NCBI RefSeq assembly: GCF_014174215.1
Contig: NZ_JABEQL010000013.1
Coordinates: 1-64,000 of the forward strand
Length of the DNA stretch: 64,000 bases
Reading direction: 5' to 3'
Source of the DNA: Gluconacetobacter tumulicola
Lineage (GTDB): Bacteria; Pseudomonadota; Alphaproteobacteria; Acetobacterales; Acetobacteraceae
The notes below the pieces were generated by a model that worked only from the letters and a program-made list of their open reading frames with translations, did no database searches and was not told where the DNA came from. The translations under genes and the position numbers were made by a program. Positions 28,138 to 37,936 of the stretch are shown here, piece by piece (within the stretch, counting starts at the first letter, position 1; every line of letters starts with the position of its first letter).

Positions 28138-28331
28138 TTGAACGCCCGGTCCGCCTTCCGGACCGTGCTGCGACCGTTTACACGCTACGGTCGGGAACTG
28201 GAGTGTCGGCTTTCGCGCGGAAGATCGTGGCAGTCGATATCCCGACCGAGCATCTCACATTTTCACCTCCTGTCACGACTATCGGCGTCTTCAATGATCC
28301 ACTGAAGAAGAACCTATCCTCTTACCTTGTA

Positions 28332-29173
28332 GGGCCTGTCAGATCTTGCAGTTTGTTCCTATATATGGGGAATGACAGACAGCAATGCGACACAGATTTT
28401 CACCGACGAAGCCTGAGCGGTTTGGGAGCCACTAATCGAAGCGGTACGCCCGCAGGGCAAGACGCCGCCGAAAGACCTGCGGCGGACGATATCGGCGGTG
28501 TTCCGGCGTCATCAGAACGGTGCGAAATGGCGCAGCATTCCTTCGGAATTGGGCCCGTGGTGGCTGGCGGCGCAGTTGTTCATCCGCTGGGCCAAACGCG
28601 GAGTCTGGGAACGCCTGTTTGCCCTGGTGCAGGAACGTGGACAGGCTCTGGGCATGGTCTTTCTCGATGGCACCAACATTCGTGCCCATCACAAGGCGGC
28701 GGGAGCCAAAAAAAAGGAGACGGCAGCCGACAACGAGACCATCGTGAAGCACTTGGCCGCTCTCGTGGTGGCTATGGAACCAAGGTCTGCTTAGTCGCTG
28801 ACGGACGTGGCCGTGCCGTCACCTTCAGCCTGGCTCCCTGTCAGGCGCGCGAACTGCCGCTCGCACCAGCCATGCTCGATCGCCTGCCACGCGAGCCATT
28901 ATGCGTCGTCGGTGACAAGGGGTATGCTTCCAATGCTTTTCGGGAGCATGTCTGGACCATGGGAGCGCGACCAGCGATCCCGCCCAAGCGGCCGGGACGC
29001 TGCCGTCGCCTGCCCACAATGGGCTTATCGAAACCGGCATCTGGTGGAAAACCTCTGGGCCCGTCTGAAGGAATGGCGCGCCGTCGCAACCCGATACGAA
29101 AAGACCGCCACCTCTTTCCTCGCTGTCCTTCATCTCGCCGCAGCCGCAGATTGGATCAAGATCTAACAGGCCC
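28332..29173 (+). mobile_element. IS5-family insertion sequence, degenerate
   Basis: 842 bases bounded by near-identical inverted ends: GGGCCTGTCAGATCTTG on the left, and GGGCCTGTTAGATCTTG as the reverse complement of the right end. No matching target duplication is seen at the flanks, suggesting later rearrangement. It carries one transposase gene in two overlapping frames, which is damaged. It sits between the epimerase-type SDR and a GlxA-type regulator. Confidence 0.9.
28372..29166 (+). pseudogene. IS5-family transposase, inactivated
   Basis: The start MTDSNATQIFTDEA is followed by TGA at 28414-28416, where relatives have Trp. The frame then continues with AVWEPLIEAVRPQGK, RWAKRGVWERLFAL and the DDE Asp in FLDGTNIRAHHKAAG. 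An A8 run at 28708-28715 is the expected site of programmed frameshifting into the second frame (GRSRGGYGTKVCLVADGRG, then VVGDKGYASNAF). A further frame change near 28990 is needed to reach the C-terminal RLKEWRAVATRYEKTA. The nonsense codon and second shift make it non-functional. Confidence 0.88.
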
Positions 29174-29232
29174 CAGATCGTTTCGAGAAAAAACATATGG
29201 CCGGGATTATGATTTTCCCTTAAATTCGGACT

Positions 29233-30180
29233 ATGCATCATATCGGATTTTTTGTTTGCCCAAACCACCGGATTCTCGATCTCGCGGGACCCCTGGGCGC
29301 TTTTGAAGAGGCGAATATTTTCGTTGAGGATAACGCCTATCGCTTGTCGGTGATTTCCGAGGTCGGAGGCGCCGTTGTCGGGAGTTCAGGGGTTCCCATT
29401 CACACTCAGTCCTTCCGCAACACGGCGTTCGACACGGTTATTTTCATCGGTGGAAACATCGCTCCTTTTCAAAGCCCTGGCGTCATCGCAGCCGCAAAGG
29501 ACCTCGCTGCGCGCACTGCCCGCGTTGCGAGCGTCTGCACGGGCGCCTTCCTCCTTGCAGCAACAGGGCATCTCGACGGCCGTCGTGCAACGACCCACTG
29601 GCGTCTCGCACCAGAACTGCAGCAGCGATACCCTTTGATCAGGGTCGAGGCCGATCGTATCTTCATCGCGGATGATAATTTCTGGACCTCCGCGGGAATT
29701 TCGGCAGGTATCGATCTGGCGTTGGCGCTCATCGAGACCGACTGTGGGACCGAAATTGCGCGCGAGGTCGCGCGTGAACTCGTCGTTCCCTATCGACGCT
29801 CTGGGGGGCAGTCACAGTTTTCGGCCATGTCACAAATGGAACCGGAATCGGACCGTATCCGCATGGCGCTTGCATTCGCGCGCGATCATCTGGTCGAGCC
29901 GCTACCGATCGAGCGGCTGGCGGAAGCCGCTAGGTTAAGTGTCCGTCAATTTGGGCGCGCCTTCCGTCGCCAGACCGGCGAAACCCCGGCCAAAGCGGTA
30001 GAGCGTTTGCGTGTTGAGGTAGCATGCGTTCGCTTGCAGAGCGGGTCGGAGCCGATCGAACAGATCGCAAAAGCTGTTGGTTTTTCCGACCCGGAACGCA
30101 TGCGCCGGGCGTTCGTCAAGCTACACGGTCATCCGCCGCAAGCGATCCGGCGCGCTGGCCGCCAAGAGAACGCTGTCTAG
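29233..30180 (+). CDS. GlxA-type regulator (DJ-1/PfpI domain plus AraC HTH)
   Basis: 315 residues. The N-terminal DJ-1/PfpI-like domain (about 1-170) has the nucleophile-elbow Cys in VASVCTGAFLLAATG. The C-terminal AraC-type double helix-turn-helix (about 215-310) has LPIERLAEAARLSVRQFGRA and IEQIAKAVGFSDPERMRRAF. Regulators of this type sense small metabolites. The divergent or downstream target is not obvious, since an IS lies upstream and an IS fragment downstream. Confidence 0.92.
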   Translation: MHHIGFFVCPNHRILDLAGPLGAFEEANIFVEDNAYRLSVISEVGGAVVGSSGVPIHTQSFRNTAFDTVIFIGGNIAPFQSPGVIAAAKDLAARTARVASVCTGAFLLAATGHLDGRRATTHWRLAPELQQRYPLIRVEADRIFIADDNFWTSAGISAGIDLALALIETDCGTEIAREVARELVVPYRRSGGQSQFSAMSQMEPESDRIRMALAFARDHLVEPLPIERLAEAARLSVRQFGRAFRRQTGETPAKAVERLRVEVACVRLQSGSEPIEQIAKAVGFSDPERMRRAFVKLHGHPPQAIRRAGRQENAV

Positions 30181-30269
30181 CTGTCAGGTTTGAGACGTCA
30201 TCGGGATAGTGTGGCGTGGGCTCTTACCGCCTACGCCCGCTGGTTTGACGTTAATGACGCGAGCGCGGC

Positions 30270-30485
30270 GTGGAGGGATGCACGGACCGGAGCAGCAGGC
30301 CCCGATCGTTGGCCTGGAAGGCGACGCAGGAAGAGCGCGCGATCGTCCGTCACCTGCGGCGAGCGACCGCATTCGGGCTCGATGACCTGACCTTCAGGGT
30401 GTGCCATTTCCTGCCGCACCTCAACCGAGACAGTGTCTGGCGTATCCTGAAGGACGCAGGTCCCAACCGCCGGCCGCAAAGGTGA
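30270..30485 (+). pseudogene. IS481-family transposase fragment
   Basis: The frame reads DRSSRPRSLAWKATQEERAI, then RRATAFGLDDLTFRVCHFLP and NRDSVWRILKDAGPNRRP. This corresponds to the N-terminal helix-turn-helix and linker of IS481-like transposases (compare the usual DDLLxxTRxFLNP and RCLRRHG positions). The integrase core is absent. It is a short relic between two DJ-1-family genes. Confidence 0.7.
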
Positions 30486-30609
30486 CCGAACGCATCCGGT
30501 TGCGACCACGTCTTCGTAATCGCAGCTACACTTCCGATAAAGAGACCGATATCATGGACGATGTCGAGCGCATCATGATCTACGCCAATGACGTCTCGCA
30601 ACCTGACAG

Positions 30610-31425
30610 CTAGATAATCGGACGCATCAGTCCATCTTTGGAGCCTGGCAGTATTTTGTAAACGGCGTCGCGAATTTTCGGCGGTGCAATCAGAGGATTG
30701 CCTGCATGGAACGGAGGTTGCGGATCGTACTGGACGAGCAGCTGCACCTCTTGCGCAGCCTGGGCTCCTCGAAGTTCCGCCGCTATCGCCATGCCGAAAT
30801 CGATACCGGCAGTGACGCCGCCGCCACTCATGAAGCGGCCGTCTTTCACGATACGGGCCGGATCCGGAATAGCTCCGTATTCCTTGAGCACGTTCAGGAA
30901 CGCCCAATGACAGGCGCTGCGCTTGCCTTTCAGTACACCCGAAGCGGCAAGGATGATCGAGCCGGTACAGACTGACGTGACATATCTTGCAGTCTCAGAC
31001 AGGCGTCGGACGTGTCCCAACATCTCAGGCTTCATCATCGCCGAGAGGTCAAGAGCACCGGGAACGCAGATAACATCCACCTCATTGATATCGGAAAGTT
31101 TCTCTGTTGGACCGAAGACGATGCCTTTCTCCAGCGTGACGGGGCCACCGTCCGGACTGGCGAAACGAACTTTCGTGTTGGGGATGCGCGAAAGAATTTC
31201 ATTGGGACCGGCGAAATCGAGAAGTGTCCCGTTCGGATAGATCGCAAACAGAAATTGAATAGGTTTCTCGGTTTTACCGATCGCTTCGGCACGTGCCCCT
31301 CCCGGCATCAGGCCACCCGCCGCGGTTGCCGCGATCGCTGCACCCCCCATGAGCATTGCATGCCGCCGTGCACGCCCTTCCTCGCTTAATTTTTCATGGG
31401 TCGTTTCATCGAAAATTCCAGACAT
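30610..31425 (-). CDS. Exported DJ-1/PfpI family protein
   Basis: 271 residues; the start MSGIFDE has a strong CAGGAGG. A twin-arginine-like leader (EGRARRHAMLMGGAAIAATA) precedes a DJ-1/PfpI domain (about 55-260) with DFAGPNEILSR, the Cys in VTSVCTGSIILAASG and HWAFLNVLKEYGA. The domain matches isonitrile-hydratase-like or GlxA N-terminal domains without an HTH. Export of such a protein is unusual. It may act on a small periplasmic metabolite. Confidence 0.88.
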   Translation of the reverse strand: MSGIFDETTHEKLSEEGRARRHAMLMGGAAIAATAAGGLMPGGARAEAIGKTEKPIQFLFAIYPNGTLLDFAGPNEILSRIPNTKVRFASPDGGPVTLEKGIVFGPTEKLSDINEVDVICVPGALDLSAMMKPEMLGHVRRLSETARYVTSVCTGSIILAASGVLKGKRSACHWAFLNVLKEYGAIPDPARIVKDGRFMSGGGVTAGIDFGMAIAAELRGAQAAQEVQLLVQYDPQPPFHAGNPLIAPPKIRDAVYKILPGSKDGLMRPII

Positions 31426-31669
31426 AGCGGCCTCCTGATCTATCCCCTCCGCACGGGGTTGGCGATTGGACAGGCTCGACATCTAATTCTGGATATGAAT
31501 TTCCCAAAGGACCTAATTCCCTCATTTTGCGCCACAACGAGACCGTTGATTGTGGATGTCTCTATTCGAGGGAAATATGTCCTTTAGGTCACTGACCGGC
31601 CCGTTAGGATCGACAGGAGCGGTGGGCGCGTCTGGGGCGCCTGTTGCGTTTTTTTATGAGGAATCGGGC

Positions 31670-32416
31670 ATGAGACTTTCGGGAAAAACCGCTTTCATCA
31701 CGGGCGGTACAAGCGGTATCGGTCTTGCTACTGCAAAGCGTTTCATCGAGGAGGGTGCTCGCGTTGCCGTCACCGGCCGCGACGAAACCCGGTTTGCCGA
31801 CGTGCATGCGGAACTAGGCGGTGAGGCTCTGGTCCTTGCCGCCGACGTTCGATCTGTCGAGGAGATGCAAGCAGCTACAAGCCGGGTCCAAAGAGCGTTC
31901 GGTGAGCTCGACATTCTGTTTGCGAATGCCGGTTACGTTATTCCGACCCCGCTACAGTCGATCGATGTGCGCCAGTACGACGACATCATGGACGTCAGCG
32001 TCAAGGGAGCCATGTTTACCATGCAGGCTGCGTTGCCAATACTGCGTGAAGGCGCATCCGTCGTTCTGACGACCTCGTTCATCGATCAGACCGGCAAACA
32101 TGGTCTGTCTCTGGTCGCCGCTGCCAAAGCGGCCGTCCGTTCATTTGCGCGGAGCTGGTCCTACGAACTGCTCGACCGCAAAATCCGGGTCAATGCGGTT
32201 GCCCCCGGAGGCATCGAGACACCGCTGCTGAATAAACTTGGCATGTCCGAAGCCGAGGTGGCGGCTTTCAAATCGCAGTTTGCCTCGACTGTGCCGGTGG
32301 GGCGAATGGGCCGGGCAGAGGAGATTGCTGCGGCAGTTCTCTATCTTGCGAGCGACGAATCCCGATACGTCGTCGGGACAGAGCTGGTCGTCGACGGTGG
32401 TTGTTCGCAGCTTTGA
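31670..32416 (+). CDS. Classical short-chain dehydrogenase/reductase
   Basis: 248 residues from MRLSGKTAF, with GAGGAA upstream. The motif set is TGGTSGIGLATAKRF, NAGYV and the C-terminal DESRYVVGTELVVDGG. The catalytic Tyr of the usual YxxxK motif is absent: the region reads LSLVAAAKAAVRSFARS, with Lys present but Leu/Val in place of Tyr. That suggests altered or lost activity. It is followed 49 bases on by an exported DUF4440 protein on the same strand. Confidence 0.88.
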   Translation: MRLSGKTAFITGGTSGIGLATAKRFIEEGARVAVTGRDETRFADVHAELGGEALVLAADVRSVEEMQAATSRVQRAFGELDILFANAGYVIPTPLQSIDVRQYDDIMDVSVKGAMFTMQAALPILREGASVVLTTSFIDQTGKHGLSLVAAAKAAVRSFARSWSYELLDRKIRVNAVAPGGIETPLLNKLGMSEAEVAAFKSQFASTVPVGRMGRAEEIAAAVLYLASDESRYVVGTELVVDGGCSQL

Positions 32417-32465
32417 AACCGGCGTTCGATAGCAACTATGCACGATTATTTTTGGGACAATCGTC

Positions 32466-32945
32466 ATGACATTCACAAAACCCTTCTCTTATCTTCTGGG
32501 CGCCTCAATGGCTCTTGCCCTGCCATGCGTCCCAGCTTTGGCGGCCAATTCGCAATCGCCTGATGCGGCTGCGGTGAAGGCGGTGACCGAACAGTTTGCC
32601 GCAGACCTCGCCAGGGGCGATCTCAAGGCGATCTCGCTTCTCTACACCGATGACGCCAAGCTGCTTCCTCCCAACGAAGAGGCAATTTCCGGCCGTGCTG
32701 CAATCCTCGCCTATTTCGAGAAGACCCTGCGGCCGGATCTCGTTGGAGGGGCCCGGTTTGATCATTACGAGATCTATGGGGGCCCCGAGGCAGCAGCCAG
32801 CATCTCTCAAATCAGGATGCTTGATAACAAAGGCCATGTCGTTGAACGCGGTAAGCAGACCATTGTCCTACTCAAACAAGGCGGGGAGTGGAAAATTCAT
32901 CGGGATATGTGGTCAGACAATTCCCACGCGAACACCAACGACTGA
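32466..32945 (+). CDS. Exported DUF4440/SgcJ-type NTF2-like protein
   Basis: 159 residues with a signal peptide (MTFTKPFSYLLGASMALALP, cut near ALA-AN). An NTF2-like domain follows (VKAVTEQFAADLARGDLKAI, LYTDDAKLLPPNEEAISGRA, VLLKQGGEWKIHRDMWSDN). Periplasmic members are of unknown function. It is likely co-transcribed with the upstream SDR. Confidence 0.88.
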   Translation: MTFTKPFSYLLGASMALALPCVPALAANSQSPDAAAVKAVTEQFAADLARGDLKAISLLYTDDAKLLPPNEEAISGRAAILAYFEKTLRPDLVGGARFDHYEIYGGPEAAASISQIRMLDNKGHVVERGKQTIVLLKQGGEWKIHRDMWSDNSHANTND

Positions 32946-33181
32946 CAATAAAAGCAGATCGGAATGGTATTGGATTGCCGCGCCTTGAACGAAGCGATTC
33001 GGCCAATATGGTCTCCATCGGCCAGCAAGGACCGGACCGGATCGCCCGGGTCAGCAATTGCCTTAGGAGTGATTCGGCATGATAAACTCCAGAATTGTTG
33101 CAGACCGTCCGCTATCGGGAGCGCAGGTTTTTGTGCTCCATGTCCGCAATGAGGCGGACGCGGGAGGAGGCTGACAGGCGC

Positions 33182-34255
33182 TTATGCGATGTCCAGCATC
33201 CGCATCTTGCGATAGAAGGTGGCGCGGCTGATGCCGAGGGTGCGGGCCGCGCGGGTGACGTTGCCCTGGGTGGCGGCGAGGGCGGTGCGGATGACGCTTT
33301 CTTCCGCCTTGCGGAAGCTGGGGGAATCGTCGCCTTCCAGCGCCGAGAGCAGGTTGGGCTGCTCGCGGATCATCTCGTCCGTCCAGTGCATCAGCGTGCG
33401 CGCGGCGCGGGTGGCGCCGACCACCTGCCCGTCTTCGTCGATCGCGACCAGTGGGGCGGAGCAGCCGTCGGCCGCGTCCAGCAGCAGCACCTTGCGCCCG
33501 TCATAGCGGGTACGGAACAATTGTTCCTCGATCCGGCGGCCGGCCAGGGTGAGCGTGTCCAGCAGCAGGGGGGCGGCGGGGCGGGACGAATCGCCGTGGA
33601 AGGCGGCGAGGTTGAGCGCCCCGACCATCTGCCCCTGCGCGTCGAAGATCGGGGCCGCGAAACTGGCCAGCAGCGACAGGCAGAAACGCCAATGCTCGCC
33701 CTGGCCGAGGAAGATCGGGTCGCCGTCGCGCACGCAGGTGCCCACGCCGTTGGTGCCGGCGAGGGCCTCGTCCCACATCGCGCCCTGTTGCAGGCCCATC
33801 CGGCGGCAATGGGCGGACTGGGCCTCGTCCGCGCAGCGGGCCAGCAGCGTGGCGTCGGGGTCAGCCAGCAGCACCAGCAGGCCCATGGGATAGACCAGGT
33901 CGAACAGGCGCCGCATTTCGGGCAGGGCTGCCCGCATCAGCGGGACGGAGCGCCCGCTGACCTGGCGGAATTCGGCACCGCTGAGGATGTCGGCCGCCCA
34001 GCCCTGGGCCGGATCGACATTGTGGGCGGCGGCGCAGCGCTGCCACGAGCGTTCCACCATGAAGCCGCCGGCGCTGTTTCGCACCGTGCCAGCGCTGCCT
34101 CTCAGGAGACCTGCCTGTTCCATCGCCTGCCGCCGCGCCCGCTTCTTCACAACACGCTGTGGAGCGCCGGACCGGCCGCATCGGGCCGGCGACGGCGTCC
34201 CCACAAGATTTGCCAGGACGTTCCGGTCCTGCATGTACGCATAATACATATACAT
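33182..34255 (-). CDS. AcoR-like regulator lacking the AAA+ domain (GAF plus Fis HTH)
   Basis: Up to 357 residues; other ATGs lie at 34249 and 34234, so the exact start is uncertain. A GAF-like sensory region as in AcoR (ERSWQRCAAAHNVDPAQGWA, MWDEALAGTNGVGTCVRDGD) is followed by a C-terminal Fis-type helix-turn-helix (about 315-355: VIRTALAATQGNVTRAARTL, GISRATFYRKM). The sigma-54 ATPase domain normally between them is absent, so it probably acts as a simple repressor or sigma-70 activator. It lies next to the outer-membrane protein and PQQ dehydrogenase genes. Confidence 0.9.
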   Translation of the reverse strand: MYMYYAYMQDRNVLANLVGTPSPARCGRSGAPQRVVKKRARRQAMEQAGLLRGSAGTVRNSAGGFMVERSWQRCAAAHNVDPAQGWAADILSGAEFRQVSGRSVPLMRAALPEMRRLFDLVYPMGLLVLLADPDATLLARCADEAQSAHCRRMGLQQGAMWDEALAGTNGVGTCVRDGDPIFLGQGEHWRFCLSLLASFAAPIFDAQGQMVGALNLAAFHGDSSRPAAPLLLDTLTLAGRRIEEQLFRTRYDGRKVLLLDAADGCSAPLVAIDEDGQVVGATRAARTLMHWTDEMIREQPNLLSALEGDDSPSFRKAEESVIRTALAATQGNVTRAARTLGISRATFYRKMRMLDIA

Positions 34256-34351
34256 CTTCTGGCCGCCGCCAGGTCAATGCCCGGCACAAGGCGCGGCGGC
34301 AAGAAGTCGTGATGATGGGAACCGGCTACAGGCGGGTTACCAGCGGGCGGG

Positions 34352-35245
34352 TTACCAGAGATAGACCAGCTTGATGTAATAGGCGTTGCTTTCGGGCGTG
34401 TTGCGGCCTTCGACCGAATGCGTGTAGCGGGTGGTGAAGGAGAAGTTCTTCGCGATATTGAACATCATGCCCACGCCCAGCGCGACCTCGCGGCTGCTGG
34501 AATCCTTGACGTAGGTGCGGTGCGTGTTGTTGTAGGTGCCGGTGACGTTCTGCCAGTCGAGCGCGAAGAACGGTTCGAGCAGTTTGGTGGCCTTCCAGCT
34601 CCAGCGCAGGTTGGAATAGAAGACGACACCGGGGAAATAGCTGTTCTGGCCCCTGATATGCTTCGTCGAGCCCACGACGGTGCCCACGTCGCCGTCGAAG
34701 CTGAAATGTTTCCATTCATAGTCGAAGATGAAGCTGGAGATGTTGGACCAGTAATTGGGCGAGGTGGCGTCACGCGTGCCCACCGGGGTCTGCATGAAGG
34801 TCTGGAAGCCGAAGGTGCTGTGGGCGTTCGGCTTGAACCAGGCGGCGGGGCCGACGATGGTGGGGCCCAGGCCGCCATAGTTCTTGCCGTTGGCCAGGGT
34901 GAAGCTTTCGGCCTGGATGATTTCGAAGGCGAAGCCCACATGGGGAATGGCCTCGAAGCTGCGGAAATGGACGTATTTGGTCAGGCCCGACCAGGTGTGG
35001 CTGCCCTGCCCTGCCGTGCGCTGGCCCGAGCCGTTGTAATAGGAGCCGGCCGCGTTGCCGTCGCCGTACTGCACCAGCACGTTGAAGGGCTGGAAATCGA
35101 CCGGCAGGTCATATTCGTGAGGGCCGATGATGCCGAGCGTGACGTCCGCGGCATGCGCCGCGGGGGCTGCGCCGAGCAATGCGATACCGGGGATGGAAAG
35201 CCGGACCAGGGTCCGAAGCCATTCCGGCCGTTCTGTCAAACGCAT
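34352..35245 (-). CDS. MetA-pathway/phenol-degradation family outer-membrane protein
   Basis: 297 residues with a signal peptide (about 1-32, ending AAHAA). It is rich in alternating aromatic beta strands through to the C-terminal VYLW, with EYDLPVDFQPFNVLVQYGDG and NYGGLGPTIVGPAAW. The pattern is that of PF13557-type barrel proteins linked to uptake of aromatic compounds. It follows the PQQ dehydrogenase on the same strand, with about 70 bases between, so it may deliver that enzyme's substrate to the periplasm. Confidence 0.85.
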   Translation of the reverse strand: MRLTERPEWLRTLVRLSIPGIALLGAAPAAHAADVTLGIIGPHEYDLPVDFQPFNVLVQYGDGNAAGSYYNGSGQRTAGQGSHTWSGLTKYVHFRSFEAIPHVGFAFEIIQAESFTLANGKNYGGLGPTIVGPAAWFKPNAHSTFGFQTFMQTPVGTRDATSPNYWSNISSFIFDYEWKHFSFDGDVGTVVGSTKHIRGQNSYFPGVVFYSNLRWSWKATKLLEPFFALDWQNVTGTYNNTHRTYVKDSSSREVALGVGMMFNIAKNFSFTTRYTHSVEGRNTPESNAYYIKLVYLW

Positions 35246-35318
35246 TGGTTTGATTCCGTTGGGGGCGGTGCCGGGCGCGCATAATGCGCGCCCGGCACCT
35301 GTTGTTGTTTATTATTGA

Positions 35319-37772
35319 TTATTGGGCGGTCGCGCCGGTTCCCGGCGCGCCGTCGAGTGTATAGGCGATGATGTAGTCGCCGCTGCGCGTGCCCAGGCCG
35401 CCATGGCCGCCAGCCGCGATCAGGACATACTGCTTGCCGCCGATCTCGTAGGACATCGGGGTGGCCTGGCCGCCCGCCGGCAGGCGGTCGCGCCAGATCA
35501 CCTTGCCCGTCGCAAGGTCGAAGGCCCGCAGGTAGTCGTCGGCGGTGGCGCCCATGAAGACGACGCCGCCCTTGGTCACGATGTTGCCGCCGATATTATA
35601 CATGCCGGTGGGCAAAGGCAGGTTGTCGTGCGTCCGGAACGGGCCGGTGTCGCGGGTGGTGCCGACCGGGTGCTGCCAGACGATCTTCTTCGTCACCAGG
35701 TCGATCGCCGTCAGCGTGCCCCAGACCGGGCCCTTGCAGGGGATCTGCAGCGGGTTCAGCCACGGGTTGGTGTAGGCGATGTAGGGCGTGCCGTAATCCG
35801 GCGAGACCGACAGCGCGTCACCCTTGGCCGCGGGCTCTTCGCCCTGGCCGTTCCATTTGGGCAGGATGCCCGGCCCTTCCAGCGTCTGGCGGTGATCGAG
35901 CTTGATGCGGAACGGCAGGTAGCTCGCATTCGCCAGCATGATCTTGCGCTGCGGGTCGATCGTGATGCCCTGCCAGTCGACGATGCCGTAGAAGGCCGGG
36001 TAGACGATCGTGGTCTGGCCGATATGCGGCGGGGTGAACTGCCCGTCATAGGCCGACTGGCGGTACTGGATGCGGCAGATCATCTGATCCAGCAGCGTCG
36101 CGCCCCACATGTCGGTCTCTTTCAGGTCCGGCGGCGAGACCGAGGGCATCGCGGTCGGGTAGGGCTGGGTCGGCGTGACATGGTCGTCGGGGGCGACGCC
36201 GGCGGTCGGCACCTTGCGTTCCTCGACCGGGTAGCCGGGGACCGGCTGGCCGGTGCGGCGGTCCAGGACGAAGAATTCGCCGCGCTTGGTGCTCTGCACC
36301 AGGGCGGGGATCATCTCGCCATTCGGGCCGGGGAGGTCGACCATCGACGGGCCGGACGGAATGTCCATGTCCCACAGGTCGTGATGCACGGTCTGGTAGG
36401 TCCAGCGGCGTTCGCCGGTCACGATATCCAGCGCGATCGTCGCCGAGGAGGTGGCGTCGTCGAACGGACGGCGCGAGCCGCCCCAGTTATCCGGCGGGGC
36501 GTTGCCGGTGGGGATATAGACCAGGCCCAGGTCGGGGTCGGCCGTATAGACGCCCCAGGCGTTCGGCGTGTCGCGCGTCAGCACGTCATCCGGGCCGGGT
36601 GTCCAGGTTTCCGGCGTGTGGCCGGCATCCCAGGCCCAGGCGATCGCGCCCGTCGTGGCGTCGAAGCCGCGCACCGCGCCCGAGGGTTCGAAATTGGCCT
36701 GGTTGTCGAAGATCCAGCCGCCGGTGATCAGGCGGTTCTTCGCCACCAGCGGCGGCGAGGTGACGAAATGGAATCCGTGCGGCACATGGCCCAGATACTG
36801 GCGCAGCGAGATGAAGCCATGATCGCCGAAATCGTCGCACGGTTTGCCGGTTTCGGCATCGAGCGCCACGATGCGCACATCGGCCACCGGCGAGTAGATG
36901 CGCGTGCGGCAGCTGGTCTGGATTTCGTCCGGGATCTTGTAATAGGTCACGCCACGGCAGGAGAGATAGACGTTCTTTTCCTGGTCGGCCTTCGCGGGCT
37001 GCGGGTCGAACTTCCATTTGACCTTGCCGGTCGCCGCGTCCAGCGCCATCACCCAGCTATGGGGCGTGCACATGTACAGCGTGTCGCCGACCTTGATGGG
37101 CGTGACTTCCAGGTTGAATTCATGCCCCTGGTCGGGGCCGGCGACCGTGCCTTCGCCGATCTGCTGGACATCGCCCGTCCGCGTCAGCCACGCGCGTTTC
37201 AGATGGCCGACATTGGCCGGCGTGATCTGGCCCAGCGGCGAATAACGGTCACCGCCCATGGTGCGGCCATAGGCCTGCCAGTCGCCGGCGGGGATGCCGT
37301 CGGCGGCGGAATCGGCGGCTTCCTGCGGGGCCATACGGTCGGCCGGCACCGTGCCGTCGATCGAGTAGGCGGTGAAGCAGCTGACCACCAGCGCCAGGGT
37401 GCCGACGCCGACCGCGCCCAGCATTTCGCGCTTGTCGGCCAGCCAGGTTCCGCCCTGCCGCCAGACCCATGGCAGCAGCATCCACACACCGATGCCCACC
37501 AGCGTGAGCAGGCGGACTTCGAGGTTCCAGATGTTGAAGCCGACCTCGTAGAGCGACCACAAGGTGGCGAACAGGAGCAGGCCGGCATAGAGGCGCAGCG
37601 CCAGTTTGGGCGATTTGAATCCCGCCAGCGCGGAGCCGATCATGACGGCGCCCGCCAGGGCGTAGAACCAGGACCCGCCCAGGACGAGCAGGTATCCACC
37701 ACCCAGGAAAAGAAAAAGCCCCACAAGGGCCATCAGGATCGAGGTGACGATCGAGAACACACTCGTAATCAT
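35319..37772 (-). CDS. Membrane-bound PQQ-dependent dehydrogenase, glucose/quinate/shikimate family
   Basis: 817 residues from MITSVFSIVT, preceded by AGGAAC. Five N-terminal membrane helices (about 5-135) anchor a periplasmic eight-bladed PQQ propeller. Markers are WQAYGRTMGGDRYSPLGQIT, LYMCTPHSWVMALDAATGKV, YQTVHHDLWDMDIPSGPSMV and the C-terminal ADDYLRAFDLATGKVIW with LPAGGQATPM. It oxidises a sugar, polyol or cyclic acid in the periplasm and passes electrons to ubiquinone. The closest pattern is glucose dehydrogenase (gcd), but an aromatic-type porin beside it leaves quinate or shikimate possible. Confidence 0.93.
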   Translation of the reverse strand: MITSVFSIVTSILMALVGLFLFLGGGYLLVLGGSWFYALAGAVMIGSALAGFKSPKLALRLYAGLLLFATLWSLYEVGFNIWNLEVRLLTLVGIGVWMLLPWVWRQGGTWLADKREMLGAVGVGTLALVVSCFTAYSIDGTVPADRMAPQEAADSAADGIPAGDWQAYGRTMGGDRYSPLGQITPANVGHLKRAWLTRTGDVQQIGEGTVAGPDQGHEFNLEVTPIKVGDTLYMCTPHSWVMALDAATGKVKWKFDPQPAKADQEKNVYLSCRGVTYYKIPDEIQTSCRTRIYSPVADVRIVALDAETGKPCDDFGDHGFISLRQYLGHVPHGFHFVTSPPLVAKNRLITGGWIFDNQANFEPSGAVRGFDATTGAIAWAWDAGHTPETWTPGPDDVLTRDTPNAWGVYTADPDLGLVYIPTGNAPPDNWGGSRRPFDDATSSATIALDIVTGERRWTYQTVHHDLWDMDIPSGPSMVDLPGPNGEMIPALVQSTKRGEFFVLDRRTGQPVPGYPVEERKVPTAGVAPDDHVTPTQPYPTAMPSVSPPDLKETDMWGATLLDQMICRIQYRQSAYDGQFTPPHIGQTTIVYPAFYGIVDWQGITIDPQRKIMLANASYLPFRIKLDHRQTLEGPGILPKWNGQGEEPAAKGDALSVSPDYGTPYIAYTNPWLNPLQIPCKGPVWGTLTAIDLVTKKIVWQHPVGTTRDTGPFRTHDNLPLPTGMYNIGGNIVTKGGVVFMGATADDYLRAFDLATGKVIWRDRLPAGGQATPMSYEIGGKQYVLIAAGGHGGLGTRSGDYIIAYTLDGAPGTGATAQ

Positions 37773-37936
37773 CTCGCGTATGTTCCTATTCTTTATTAAA
37801 GTTTCCGTGATCCGGAACAACTCGTGAGGCTGCGGCCCCATGGCTATTGCCGACCAGCGTGCTTATCGTCACGAAGGTTTTCGGATCGCTACGATCCAGT
37901 AAGCTCTTTCACACGAACGTGTCCCGGCCCGTCGCG

